Below, in pieces: positions 22,531 through 34,494 of a DNA stretch of 64,000 nucleotides (position 1 is its first letter; each line of letters starts with the position of its first letter). Position numbers and translations under genes: made by a program. The stretch is from positions 62,001 to 126,000 of the forward strand of contig JAACJM010000234.1 of assembly GCA_013368315.1 (NCBI GenBank). The letters are read 5' to 3'. This DNA comes from Tetrapyrgos nigripes. Its lineage: Eukaryota > Basidiomycota > Agaricomycetes > Agaricales > Campanellaceae. The notes under the pieces were generated by a model. That model was given only the letters and a program-made list of their open reading frames with translations, did no database searches and was not told where the DNA came from.

Positions 22531-24663
22531 AAATCAACGGTTCCTGTCACTTGGCACATTCCTACAGTCAGACAGAGTGACAGTCCATGGATCAGACAAA
22601 ATGATCATGCTAATGAAGCATGACAAAATGACAGATGTAGACAGAAATGCAATGCATCGTCGCTGGTTGACATTTACCAAACGATCACCGGAAGATACCA
22701 TATACTATCTTCCTCATACCAAAACTGATGTCGCCTCTTTGGCAGATGCTATGATTTACGAAATAAACTTCGACTTGGCGCATCAATGCGCAGGTCACCC
22801 TTCTCATGATGTTCTTAAACACCTCCAAACACATACCAATGGCTGGCCAGAATTCAATATTCCTATACAACCACCATTATGCCGCGGATGTCTCGAAGGC
22901 AAAACACCACAACAAGTTTACCCACCATCAGAAAGACGGGCTACGCGTCCCCTTGAAATAATCCATTTGGATCTCAAAGAGTTCCCCACTGAATTGTACC
23001 ACAAATTCAATTACATGATAATCTTCTTGGATGACTTTACATCTAACGCATGGGCTTTTCTGTTGAAAAACAAGAAAACACTGGTTCATGTAACTCGCCA
23101 ATGGCTTGCCATGGTTGAGAATCAATACAAGTCAAAAGTCGAACAATGGATGTCTGATGCAGGGGGAGAATATATCAAAGGTGCCTTCATCAAAATGTTG
23201 AAAGACAAAGGCATCAAAATCCTTCAAAGCACACCATACACCCCCCAACAAAATGGTCGTGCTGAGCGCCTTATGCACACTATAATGGATAAAGCTGAAG
23301 CGATGCGCAAACATGTGTGTCTTCCTGACAGCTGGTGGGAATTTTGTGTAACACATGCAGTATATTTGTATAAGTGCACTCCGATGCGGCGACATAACTG
23401 GATAACACCATATGAAGTTCTCAAAAAGAAAAAGCCTCGCATGGATCACTTACGTGTACTTGGCTGTGGAGCATATGTCTACGTTCCAGTGAAAGTCCGA
23501 AAGAACAAACTCGCTTCCAAAACAGAACTTATGACCTACCTTGGTCCTGCCCCAGGCAGTCATGGTGATCTATTCATGAGAAAGAACAATGCACAATTGA
23601 CTGCACCACAAGCAGTATTCGATGAAACTTTGTTTCCTCGGTGTGATAAAAGCACAACAAACTCTAAATGACTTCCTATAACGTCAAAAGACGTACCAAA
23701 CAATCCTAATGAGGATACTCCTCAAATGTTCAGCAAAGATGAAGACGAACATTTTTACATACCAACCAACGCACCTTCCAAAAAGAGACCTGATGTTCAG
23801 CATGACGATGCTGACAGACAGAGTCCACAGAGATTGCCTCTGTAAATGCTGCCCACGAGATCTGAATCAGAACCTGATACACCACCTCAGCTTCCACAGA
23901 CACCTCCAAGGCGACCAAGGCAATCACTGAATCCACCTCCTGCACCTAGACGAACTCAACATGACAGGAGAGCACCAAAAACATTTGTACCAGACTCTAA
24001 TCAAGCCTGGAGACAGGGGAGCGTTTGGCCCCCTGGCGTGTGTGCACGCGATGCAGACAAACAGGTCACAGCTGATAATCACGACACTGATAGAGCCGCA
24101 AGAGAACGTGAGGCATGGCGACAGCTAAACCAGCCACACAGGACTGCAGCCGCAGAACCACAGGATCCTGGTCCTAGTTCTGCAGGACAAAGTGACTCAG
24201 GAGACACTGATGAAGGTCTCAGGCCACATTTGTCCACATCAGACAATGAGAATTCTGCATCTAATACAGATGGAAACGATCTTTTAGAAGATCAGGCACA
24301 ACTATGCCGGGAAGGGGGAGTACAGTTAATAAATCTCTTGCTTAATAATGCAATTGACTCTAAATCTCCCGGCGAATGGACACTCCGAGAAATATCACTC
24401 CTACCAGATAGAGAGCAAGAGGAATGGAGAGTCGCTTGCCATGAAGAACTAGAAGTACTTTGCAGGCGCAGAACTTTCCAACTCGTAGATCGTCCTGAGA
24501 ATAGGAAAGTCATAAAAAACTGATGGGTCTTTGACATCAAAACTGATGGTCGTAAGAAGGCGAGACTCGTCGCTAAAGGTTTCTCACAGATTGAAGGTCT
24601 AGACTTTGATCAAGTCTTCTCTCCAGTTGTTCGCTTCGAGACAGTGCACCTCATCTTCGCTTT

Positions 24664-24942
24664 CACTGGGTGCAAACACTTGTAATTCCTTGGATATACA
24701 GAGGAATTACACAAGACTTACACTGGTACGCTCAATATGTAAGTCCACTTGACTTACCGAAGTATTACCAAGGACCACTGTGAGACTTCATGCCTTACAA
24801 TGGTTTTATATAATTGTTCTATTTTTCTTGGTCTCTGGTAATACTTCAGTAAGTCAAGTGGACTTACATATTGAGTGTACCAGTGTAAGTCTTATGTAAT
24901 TCCTCTGTATATCCAAGGAATTACAAGTATTTGCACCCAGTG
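24664..24942. mobile_element. Fold-back MITE (CACTGGG ends) in copia reverse transcriptase
   Basis: 279 bp made almost wholly of an inverted repeat: arms of about 105 bp (24664-24772 and 24834-24942) beginning CACTGGGTGCAAA. Only four differences between arms were seen, all transitions. The flanks are GCTTT / TTTGGC, so a 3-bp TTT duplication restores the RT frame (TTCGCTTTGGCAGCC). CACT ends with a 3-bp duplication recall CMC/EnSpm (CACTA) elements, but this is only suggestive. No coding capacity. Confidence 0.85.
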
Positions 24943-25958
24943 TTTGGCAGCCCTCAATAATTGGCACATCTCAGGTGTCGATGTCCGTAGTGCCTATCTT
25001 TATGGCATACTCGAAGAAGAGATCTATATGGAACAACCGGAAGGTTTTATAGAACCTGGAAAAGAACGCAAAGTCATTCAGCTACTTCGTGCTCTATATG
25101 GACTTAAGCAAGCTAGTCTTGCTTGGTGGAAAGGTCTCGACAAGTCCACGGCAGAACTTGGTTTCAAACGAATCAACTCTGATGCCGGAATCTTCGTATA
25201 TAATCAAAACGGTTACATAGTCATTGCCGTTGTCTACGTTGATGATGCCCTATTCTGTGGAGCAGATAAACAGCTAGTGCTCAAACTAAAAGCAAAGTTT
25301 ATGAAGAAATGGGAATGCAGGGATCTTGGCGATGCCAAAGAATTTCTTAGGATGAACATCGTCAGGAAAGGCAGCAAAATCTATCTCAATCAATGCGCCT
25401 ACCTTGAAAAGGTACTAGAACGATGTGGTATGCAAAACGCAAAAGCTTCTGCTACTCCATTACCTGCAGGATACTATCCTATAAAAAACAAATCCCCAGT
25501 CGACCCAGTCCTTCAACAGAAATACCAAATTGTCATTGGATCTCTTCTTTACATCATGTTAGGAACTCATCCTGACATTGCTTTTGCTGTTACCAAAATG
25601 GCACAACACGCTGCAAACCCTTCAGATGATCATCTAACCAAAGCTCTCTGGATTTGCCATTACCTCTTAGGTACTCGACACTACACATTAGTGTACGATG
25701 GATCCAAGAAAAAGATCACTGAATCAGATCCATTAGGAACTGGTCTCACTGCATACACAGACTCTGATTGGGCATCAGACCCAAATGATCATCGATCACA
25801 TACTGGCTTCTTCCTAACATTAGCCCATGGTACTTTCTACTGGGCCTCTAGAGCTCAAACTACTACTGCATTAAGTTCTACCAAAGCTGAGTACATGGCA
25901 CTTAGTGATTGTAGTTGCCAAGTCATCTGGATAAAAGCTCTTTTAGAAGAACTTAATA

Positions 25959-27595
25959 CAGTGGCCAAAAAAATTGTCCACATGTTTGGCACTTTTGGAA
26001 AGATTGCTGATTTAAGAGCTATTGAGCAGAAATCTCAGAACATGGCTGGTGATAGCAAGAAAGCCTTTGATTAGAGCTACAATAATCTGTCTGTTTTGTC
26101 TTATTTGGCCAAATATCTGTGGAGTTATGATTGATTTAAAACTGCATGTCATTTGGACAATTTTTTGAGTTGCCACTTCAAAATCATTATTGCAATAACC
26201 TGATGTGTTATACATGATGTCATGGGTGGAGCTGTACAGTAATGTAATGTATACACTACAATGATGTCATAGCTGCCAGCTGGAGCATACATAGCAACAT
26301 ACAGATGCTCTACAGCCTCTATGAAAATCATGGGGTCCCTCATATCAGCCCAGAAAGACAATCTCTACTCTCTCCTCTTCACTGCCTCTCCATCTGCAAA
26401 AATTGCAGCTCAGACTTGAGTATGGAAGCCAAGGGTTGCTTTTGTGGCTTAAAAGACAAATACAGACAATGAGAACAATACAGCAGGGTGTCCTAGGAGG
26501 CTCTCTACTACTTGTGAAGAGGTTAGATTGGAAAGAAATCCATTCTGGTAAAGCCAGATTGCTACACAAGTGGCCTGAAACATCAAGGCTCTTCTTGGAC
26601 AACCTGTCCCAACCTATAACAGCCAAAACATTCCTGAAAACGTCTTGTGGCAATCTCCAAAACACAGAACAAGTGCAAACTTACAGTGACTTGCAGCAAG
26701 GCTCACTTGAAGTTTGCACAGATGTAAAAAGACCAGGCTGTAGAAGGCTAGAAGTGGGTTATTTTATCAGATAAGACAAAAACCAATTATTTTGGGGCAA
26801 ATATGCCCCAGCATGTGGGAGAAAAGAGAGATAAATTCATGGTACAGCAAGATGTGACAGAAATGATGACATTTGAGAGAGAAAATGACATGATGGGGTA
26901 GGGTATGGGGCAACAGTAAGCAGTAAAAATGGTCCAGATGAAGGGGAAGATAGATTGCAAACACTATATGACCATCTTAAGTAACAAAATCCTGGAAAGC
27001 ATTAATAATATGGGAGTTGATCCAGAGGTGGCCATTTTTCAGCTGGGTATTAACTTTCTAAAGTGCTATATCCAATGGTTTCCTTTATCAGAACATGTCT
27101 CTCTACCTATAAAAGCAACACTCTGCTTTCATACTTCAGTCTGAGCTGAAATTTTGATAGAGGGAGGGGCAGTTTGGAGGAGAGAGTAGAGATTGTCTTT
27201 CTGGGCTGATATGAGGGACCCCATGATTTTCATAGAGGCTGTAGAGCATCTGTATGTTGCTATGTATGCTCCAGCTGGCAGCTATGACATCATTGTGGTG
27301 TATACATCACATTACTGTACAGCTCCACCCATGACATCATGTATAACACATCAGGTTATTGCAATAATGATTTTGAAGTGGCAACTCAAAAAATTGTCCA
27401 AATGACATACAATTTTAAATCAATCATAACTCCACAGATATGTGGCCAAATAAGACAAAACAGACAGATTATTGTAGCTCTAATCAAAGGCTTTCTTGCT
27501 ACTACCAGCCATGTTTTGAGATTTCTGCTCAATAGCTCTTAAATCAGCAATCTTTCCAAAAGTGCCAAACATGTGGACAATTTTTTTGGCCACTG
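25959..27595. mobile_element. Tc1-like long-arm fold-back element in copia RNase H
   Basis: 1637 bp beginning CAGTGGCCAAAAAAATTGTC and ending in its reverse complement, flanked by TA on both sides (25957-25958 and 27596-27597). The arms are near-identical for about 430 bp and recognisable to about 470 bp. The same translated frames appear mirrored on opposite strands around a centre at 26777. TA target and CAGTG ends indicate the Tc1/mariner superfamily. The middle (26430-27120) has no transposase, so the element is non-autonomous. Confidence 0.9.
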
Positions 27596-27971
27596 TATAG
27601 AGATGAAAGCTATTGATATCTATGGGGACAATCAAGGATCTATCTTCATCGCATCCAATCCTGTTACAGAATGATGTTCAAAACACATTTCTGTCAAGTA
27701 TCACTTTATCCATGAACATGTCGCAAATGAAAATGTAATAATAAAGTTCATAGAAGGAAGCTATAACCCCGCTGATATGTTCACAAAAAACCTTGGTAAA
27801 CAAAAATTCAAGAAGTTTAGATCACAACTAGGACTTCAATTTTATACAAGTTGAGCCTTGGTATAACGTATCTTGAACCTTGGTACAATGTATCAATATG
27901 TCTTAATAACAAAGATGAACCTCAGCTGCTTATAGCGCCTTTATGCTTACGTGCACTAAATGGTGCAGCTT

Positions 27972-27981
27972 AGCAAGGGGG
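27972..27981 (+). other. Copia polypurine tract
   Basis: AGCAAGGGGG lies immediately before the 3' LTR at the position of the plus-strand primer. Confidence 0.65.
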
Positions 27982-28266
27982 TGTTGAATTGGCGAATTAG
28001 TAAGCAGCCATCAACATTAGATTAGATATAGATTAGATAGTAATCTAGTTAGTTACGCTTACTATACATCAGAAGTTCTTAGATAAGTAGTCAAATGTAC
28101 TATCTAGAACAGTATAAAAGGGCTCATAGATTGCCCTACAAGAAAAAGGATTTCCCTTACTACTCATTCGCTCTTAACCTCTAACAAACCGCTCTAACAA
28201 GCACTTTTACATCCCCAGGTAAGTATGCAGTTGCCGCTACGTATATAGAACATAGCCTGCTCAACA
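27982..28266 (+). repeat. Copia 3' LTR
   Basis: 285 bp, same ends as the 5' LTR. Differences from it: six substitutions and a one-base indel, five of the substitutions at CpG/TpG/CpA positions. Confidence 0.93.
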
Positions 28267-28910
28267 CCAGGAGCTTATGAACAACCCCACATTCTGAGAA
28301 CACCAGGCCTATGCTCCAGTTCACTATTTCCATGATGAAGAACATCAGAATAGGGAGTACAATGAAATGTGGACACACAGGTTAGTCAGTTATTAATATG
28401 TGGTTGAAGTATTGCTTATGAACAGGTGCTCACAGAACCAGCTTGATGTAGAGCACAGTGCAATTGCTGGGGTCATTTTGGCATCAGACCAAACACAGCT
28501 TTCAACATTCAGTGGAGATAAAAAGGCCTGGCCAGTATATATCAGTATTGGAAACATTGAGAAGAGTCTTCAACACAAACCTTCAATGCATGCTTTTCTG
28601 CTTCTTGGCTACATTCCTACATCCAAACTTGAATGCTTTTCTGAGAAGCAGTCCCAGATGGGCTACCAACTCTTCCATGACTGCATGCACAAGCTGCTCA
28701 AGCTGCTAAAAAAGGCTGGAAAAAGGGGGTCAGAATGACATGTTCTAATGGATACATATGCCTCATTTTCCCACTCCTTGCCTCATACATTGCTGACTAT
28801 CCAGAACAGTGTCTCATTTGCTGTTGAAAAGAAAACAGCTGTCTCATGTGCACTGTATCATCAAAAGAACGAGGGGAATTAGTGTATAGCATTTTATGGG
28901 ATCCAGAAAA
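28267..28910 (+). pseudogene. Plavaka transposase, middle fragment
   Basis: It continues the N-terminal fragment straight after the copia target site: ELMNNPTF*EHQAYAPVHY (TGA at 28295-28297), YNEMWTHR, then after an intron AIAGVILASDQTQLSTFSGD, KKAWPVYISIGNIEKSL, HAFLLLGYIPTSKLECF and ADYPEQCLIC. These are the hallmark Plavaka blocks (SDKT.LS.F.GDK.AWPVYLTIGNI ... GYLPV.KLECF). Similarity fades near the WDPEKT reading at about 28910; the segment that should follow is missing. Confidence 0.8.
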
Positions 28911-29190
28911 GACTATTTGTGTCACAAACTGCTACAGTTCTTTGTCCTCCTTCTTCCTTTACTTCATCATTAAACCTGGAATTCCTTCATCATTCATTTA
29001 TTGCTTTTCCTGATTAATTTATACTCAGATTCATACTCAGCAAACCCTATAACTTCTGCCAAACCTTATAATAACTGTCAATCATTCCTCTATGATTTGG
29101 TACCTATATCTATCCATATTTGATCTATTGTTCTCTTCTTTGATACATCATATGGCCATTGTTCTATTTTCACTAACTCTTTCTCATCCC
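28911..29190. other. Junction between Plavaka remnant and Helitron
   Basis: AT-rich, non-coding. Neither Plavaka nor Helitron protein similarity is visible. It may be Plavaka intron or decayed core sequence, or part of the Helitron 3' end. Confidence 0.3.
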
Positions 29191-29260
29191 TTAGACTTTC
29201 TCATATATATGAAAGGGGTGTGGGCCAATGCTGCACATGGCAAGTATGAGGCCACAGGGT

Positions 29261-31970
29261 TTACTTATCATTGATTGTGTTGTCCTGTAAAAACATAGAG
29301 AACCACTGCAGCTTTTTTATTTGCAAAGTATTCCAGAGTGTTATTGCTAGCTTGGAATTCTGGAGATAACCTTGTTGGTATACCAGTTCCAATGCTATCA
29401 TATAACCATTCCTGGTGATGAAGTGATGTCTTCCAAAGTAAATAATGCCATTTATGTGATATTGTTGAGAATCAAATCCTTGAGGCACATGTATGATATT
29501 TTGAATCTCCATATCATATTCATAAGGTATTGACATTAGTAGAAACTTTGGAAATCTTTGAAACTCATTTCCGGAACATGTCGGAGTGACAAGATTGACA
29601 TTTATCAGCCCAAGGCTCCACAAAGTGAGACACCCAATGCTGAGTAGTTCTAGTGAGCAGAAAATTACAATGCATCCTGTCTTGAAGCTCGGAGTGATTG
29701 TTAACACAAAAAACACTTCGCTTAGTTGTTGGAACCATTGAACGCAATAGCTCATGCAATACATCTGATGTATCTGTATATGCCTTGTCAGCAAATGCAT
29801 TTGTGTCGACAATAAAAAGCTGCCTTCGTATTCTCTCTCTGATATCAGTGAAGTTTGCTAAGTTTGACTGAAAGGCGTCTGCAAGCTCACTCATCAATAT
29901 TGATGAGAAATTTGCCCTTTCAGCAGAAAAAGCAGCATTTCGAGATCTGAACAAATGATAAAGAAGCATGATTGCGGAATCATATGCACAACTGTTGGCA
30001 GACCATTTTAAAGTTGGATAAGCATAAGTTGGAGTTAGTCTATGTGATATTTCATGAATATCAGTTGCCTCTAGCAGTGAAGCACTTGAGTCATGCCTTG
30101 TATGATTGGACTGTGGCTCAGTCTTTTCAACAGCAACAAAATTCCCTAAGCGTTTCTTCTTGACCTGTGGTGTTTGTTCTTTTTCAATGATCTTCCATGA
30201 TATTGCTTTGTCTAATGTAGACTCAAATTTGTCATCTGCGTCCCACATTAAACTTTCATGAAGCCCATCAGGTGTATGCTTTTTGCTGTAATGCAATCTA
30301 TACTGTTCTATGAGTGATCCCCTCAAGGTTCCAATGATAGAAGGTGGCAATTTCTGATTCTCACGTAACTTAGTGATGTCATTTACAATTTCCAATTCCC
30401 TTAGTTCTTGATGGTATCCACCTTTGTCATTGACACCTCCAGTAATATGATTAACATTAAAGCCTTGAAGGATCATGGTGCCATCTGCATTAGAGCTTCT
30501 TGATAATGCAATATAAATTGCCCGAAAATCACGGCTATTATATATATCTGCTACATTAGGGTCTCGTGTTTTCCCTTGAGAAGCGAAGTCAGTCATTGCA
30601 AAGTTAGGCAACACTTCAATCTGAGTGCATGAGATTTGAATAATTTGGTCATCAGGTAATTTACAGTTAATTCGCCTTGTATTTGGGGTGATTGGAACAA
30701 CATTGAGAGGAAGGCCTTTAAACTGGACATCTGTAGGAGGCTTTTCCAATTTGACATACAACACATCAAGCACTAGTTGACCATGCTTTCCCTTGTGAGC
30801 TTGCCATCCATGAACAGTGCCTTCTTGACCTTTCATTATGCTAAGTTCAGTTGCACTGTTGAATCAGATCATCACTGGCAGTCCTTTGCATAAATACAGA
30901 GTAGCAGGAATCTGCATATTGTTAGTTGAAGGGGATTGTTTCCAAAGTTGCTGCTGAACTTGGTTATCAATTTTGTGTTTTGTAGCTTTCCTCCGTTTAT
31001 GTTTACGATCATGAGTTTTTGAGGGAGGTTCATCAAAGACAACCTCCTCATCTTCTGAGAAAAATTGCACGAGAGTTTGTCCTGTCTCTGCTGCAAATCT
31101 TTTAGTGCCCAGCTCATTGGCAACATCCTTGTGTTTATTGTAAGTCAAGATTATCGAAGTATTCCGGAAGCGAAGGTTATCAACAGAACGAGAATTGTTG
31201 GAAGCATCTGAGATCAACGACTGCAAGAATGCAATGTCCTGAGTGGTACATTGTTTATATCTCATATTCTCCAAAGCTTTACAGAATTTTATATCTTTTT
31301 CGGAATTTCCTGTTTGCTGACAGTTTCTCTTCAACAGTACTACTGTGTTGACTTGATGCCATAAATATTTACCAATACTAGCTTGTTGGTCTGATGAACT
31401 GGACCCTATAGTATGACTGTATAGTGATACATTTTCACCACCCATAGCTGGAGGCAACTGTGCAAAATCACCTGCAAATATCATGTTTGTTCCACCAAAT
31501 GGAAGAAGAGGGCGATTCAAGGCAGTTGCCATTTTAGCACTGATTTTATACATATCTTTACAAGAAAGCATTGAAACTTCATCTAAAAATACATAATCGA
31601 CTCCACTTAGTCTAGAACAAATTTGTGATATGGACATTTTCCAAAATTCACTTTCCTCTGATGAATTGATACCAAACACTGAGTGATAAGTGGAGCCTTG
31701 AATTAAAGCAGCTGTGCCAGTTGGTGCAACTACTATCATGTGAGGGCTCTGAAGCCTTCTTTTGAAGAACTCCCTGAGAGTTTTTAGTACTTGAGTTTTA
31801 CCTGTACCTGCCATGCCACCAATATACATTTTTAACTGGTCTGAAATAGAGCTGACTGAATGGTTTGCGACAATACGGAAAGCTTGCTCTTGCTCTGGAT
31901 TCAAACTAAATTCAATGCACAAATCATCTATCAGCTTTTGAGTCTGTGTGCTCCTAAACTTCTCTTCGAA
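29261..31970 (-). pseudogene. Helitron Pif1-like helicase with C-terminal cysteine-peptidase-like domain
   Basis: The helicase starts around 31970 (QTQKLIDDLCIEFSLNPEQE). Walker A is GGMAGTGKTQV (near 31810), motif II VFLDEVSML, motif III GDFAQLPP, and the late motif FRAIYIALSRSS lies near 30510. TGA at 30864-30866 breaks the frame (VMI*FNSATEL). After the helicase there are about 300 more residues: WSANSCAYDSAIMLLYHLF (about 29990-29935), a KCQSCHSDMF pair (near 29585), and after a frameshift YHINGIIYFGRHHFITRN (about 29465-29412), with the stop at 29261. A Cys box NSCAYDS, a Cys pair and a late G..YFG.HHF His box resemble a clan-CA (USP-like) peptidase. The fold is inference. Confidence 0.7.
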
Positions 31971-34490
31971 GTTTGCTGGTCAAGAATTTCTACTTGATTA
32001 GGATATTTATTAGGAAAGTCATGTGATTCATCTTTGTTTTGCTTTGATCTACCTGTTAACACTTCTGATTTCATTTTAGCAATTTCCAATCTCCATGCAG
32101 TTGAAGTTTTGAAAGGATAGTCAAACGTGGCTGGTATATGACTTTTCAAGTCATACTTTGCATTTGTCCAACCCATATTGGCCAGTAGATTTGTCATCTC
32201 TTGCATGTCTAACAGCCTGCGTTGTTCACGACTACCAATACTGTCATCTGAACATTTAAATGGGTCAAAATGAACTCCATCATCAAATTCAGGTTCTAAA
32301 GTTGAAGGATCAATTCCCATGCTCTGAGCTTTTCTTTGTGCGTGATAGTCATCTCTTGAATCTAAACATTCAAATCGAAGTTCAAAGTTGTCCATCAAGG
32401 TTTCTTGTTTTTGAGAAAATGGATAGTCAAGAAATGTGTGATCCCAAGTCTCATCCTTCTTTTTGAGATCTTCTCCAGTCCTCCACGGTCTGAAAAGAGT
32501 CAACATGACTGAGCAATAGAATTCTCTGTCTCCTTTATTTCTTCTTGGCAGTGAAGGCCCTATAAAATTAGGCACAATATTTTTCTTATTGTGGACTCGC
32601 AAGTAATGGCTACTAGCCAAAGGATGTCCATGCATAAATGGATGTCTATTTTTGGGCAGTATATTTTTTTTCAAAGGCTTGGCTTGATCTTTTGATGTTT
32701 TGCAAGGTTCATAGGTTTTATCTTCATTAGACAAACAAGAGTCATCATCACTGCTATCATAGTATTCTGACTTCTCGCTATCAGAGCAATCTACATCTTC
32801 CTTTCTTTTATCTTCTGCTAGTTTGACGCGTTCACATTGGCATACCCATTCATATAAAGTCATCTCACTTAAATCTTTGGGACAGTATATATAATCAAAA
32901 ACTGAGGAAAATCCCACAAGCTTGCCATTATGTCGAATCACTACTAGTTTTTCTTCCTTTTTTGCCTGCAGCTGATCCCAAAACTTACGGGCTTCACTGA
33001 CAAAGTCTTTCCAATAAAATGATCTGAATGCATGGCTTGTGTAATGATCTGGTTTATCTAGAAGATACAGAGCAATCATTGGTGCACCTAGCTCCATCCT
33101 CACTGCCAGGAGATTGAGAACTTGTGTAATGATTTTTCTGGCCTTTTCATGACATGGTAAAGTACCTGTCAGCATTTCTGCATTTCTTTGTAGAATAGTA
33201 CGAATAACTTCAAAAATTACATGAGTGTTCAAATTCCATTTTGTGATATACTCAGTCACATACAAGACAACAGCCTTGATTGCAGTGCCTGATAGCAATG
33301 AAGAGATATCAGAGTTACATCTAAGTAAATATGTGGCTGTTTGGTTATAGGTATTAATCCAAGCTTCTGATTTTTCATCCTCAACACACCTGACTCAGTG
33401 TCAACTGTGTTGATGCAAAAGTTTCCCGTGGAAACCTAGCTTTGCAGGTGCCAAATTTATTGTCAAGACAACCCAAGTAATTTTTTCCAGCCTTTTTTGT
33501 TCCTTGCTTGGTCAAAGTAGATTTGCACTTGTGTATATGGGTTTGACACAAAATGTCATCTACTTGCTGTTGAAAATCAGCATACCATGCTCTACAGAGA
33601 CCACAATCTTCATTTCCAGTACACAGACAGTTTGCTGGAGGACTTGTAGGCAAAGAGTATAAGGGATTGATGTAATCTTCATGTTCTGATATGGCTTGGA
33701 TAGCTTCTTCGACATCATCTTGTGAGCCAGTCATGAAATCTCCACAGTGCACAGATTCTAGGTACTCAACCATTTTTCTCTGGAAATCCTTCTCATTTTT
33801 GAGTATGGCATCCCTTATCTGTTGCAGAGACATGCTGTTTGCAATCCAAAGAAGCATATGAAGATGAAGTGTCAATCTTCCTTGCTGTTCTATAGTGCCA
33901 AAATAACCTGAAGTTTTACCAAAAATCCCATCGTGATCAGTGTCCACACCTAAGATGTGCTTGTTAAACATCTGGACCATGAAATCAAAAAACTTGGCAC
34001 CAGCAACAGGATTGTTAATAATTTTACGTGTTCTTTCATCAGTAGGAAGATTAAGGTTAATGTCAAAATTCTCATCAGTTACTGCATAGTACAAACACAA
34101 AGGATGAGTATGATCAGATGGAGCAAAAGTAATATACCAAGATGGGGCCCCAAGATATGAGATTAGAGACCACAGCTTAATTCACAAGAATTTTTTACTT
34201 GACATAGATCCTTTCACTGTACCACCCACATGGTCTAGATCTTGAATGACCTCATAGCACCATTTTTCCTCCTCAGTTTCTGGTCATACTATTTCACCTT
34301 TGCTCAGTTTGTCTATCAAACTGTTCAATACATTTGCATTCAAATTCAAAATGTGGTCAGCGATAGCAGAGAAGCTTTTCTTTTGTGTGAGTGCAAAGCC
34401 ATTGCTAGTAGTCTTTTTGACTTGTTCATGACTGAAAGCTATGAAATTAAATAATGGATCAGTCTGAAATCTCTGATCATGATAATTCAT
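31931..34490 (-). pseudogene. Helitron Rep (rolling-circle replication initiator) region
   Basis: The N-terminal Helitron_like_N block RFQTDPLFNFIAFSHEQVKK lies at 34470-34400. Next come LWSLISYLGAPSWYITFAPS and HPLCLYYAVTDENF, then GYFGTIEQQGRLTLHLHMLL with the HxH (HUH) metal site, and YVTEYITKW with the paired catalytic tyrosines (near 33260). TGA codons at 34284-34286 and 34182-34184, a frameshift near 33385 and another near 31970 break the frame. Rep nicks and rejoins DNA in rolling-circle transposition. This copy is dead. Confidence 0.8.
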
Positions 34491-34494
34491 AAAG

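Larger units (their letters stand above)
22507..27854 (+). pseudogene. Copia pol (integrase, reverse transcriptase, RNase H)
   Basis: Integrase: HHCC zinc finger (HQCAGHPS ... CRGC, 22780-22895), catalytic Asp in HLDLKEF, Asp in SDAGGEY and Glu in NGRAERLMH. The RT begins at NRWVFDIK-like sequence near 24520, with the RT active site YVDDALF near 25240. RNase H is split by the Tc1-like insertion and resumes at GDNQGSIF (27628). The end is NPADMFTKNLGK...LGLQFYTS with TGA 27852-27854. Stops: TGA 23669-23671, TAA near 23842, TGA 24521-24523 and TGA 27672-27674. Two mobile elements interrupt it (24664-24942 and 25959-27595); removing them restores the reading frame around each junction, which shows they arrived later. 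Confidence 0.9.
19542..28266 (+). mobile_element. Ty1/copia LTR retrotransposon, 8.7 kb, inserted in Plavaka gene
   Basis: LTRs TGTTGAATTGG...GCTCAACA lie at 19542-19825 and 27982-28266. The flanking direct repeat CCAGG (19537-19541 and 28267-28271) is the target duplication. Internal order is gag, protease, integrase, reverse transcriptase, RNase H, which is the copia order. The coding part is interrupted by stops, a frameshift and two later insertions (24664-24942, 25959-27595). The element therefore cannot act on its own, although its LTRs differ by only six substitutions and one indel. Confidence 0.95.

Noticed and set aside
26149..27405. Two identical 70-residue proteins on opposite strands
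   Set aside because: They are the mirrored arms of the Tc1-like fold-back element, not genes.
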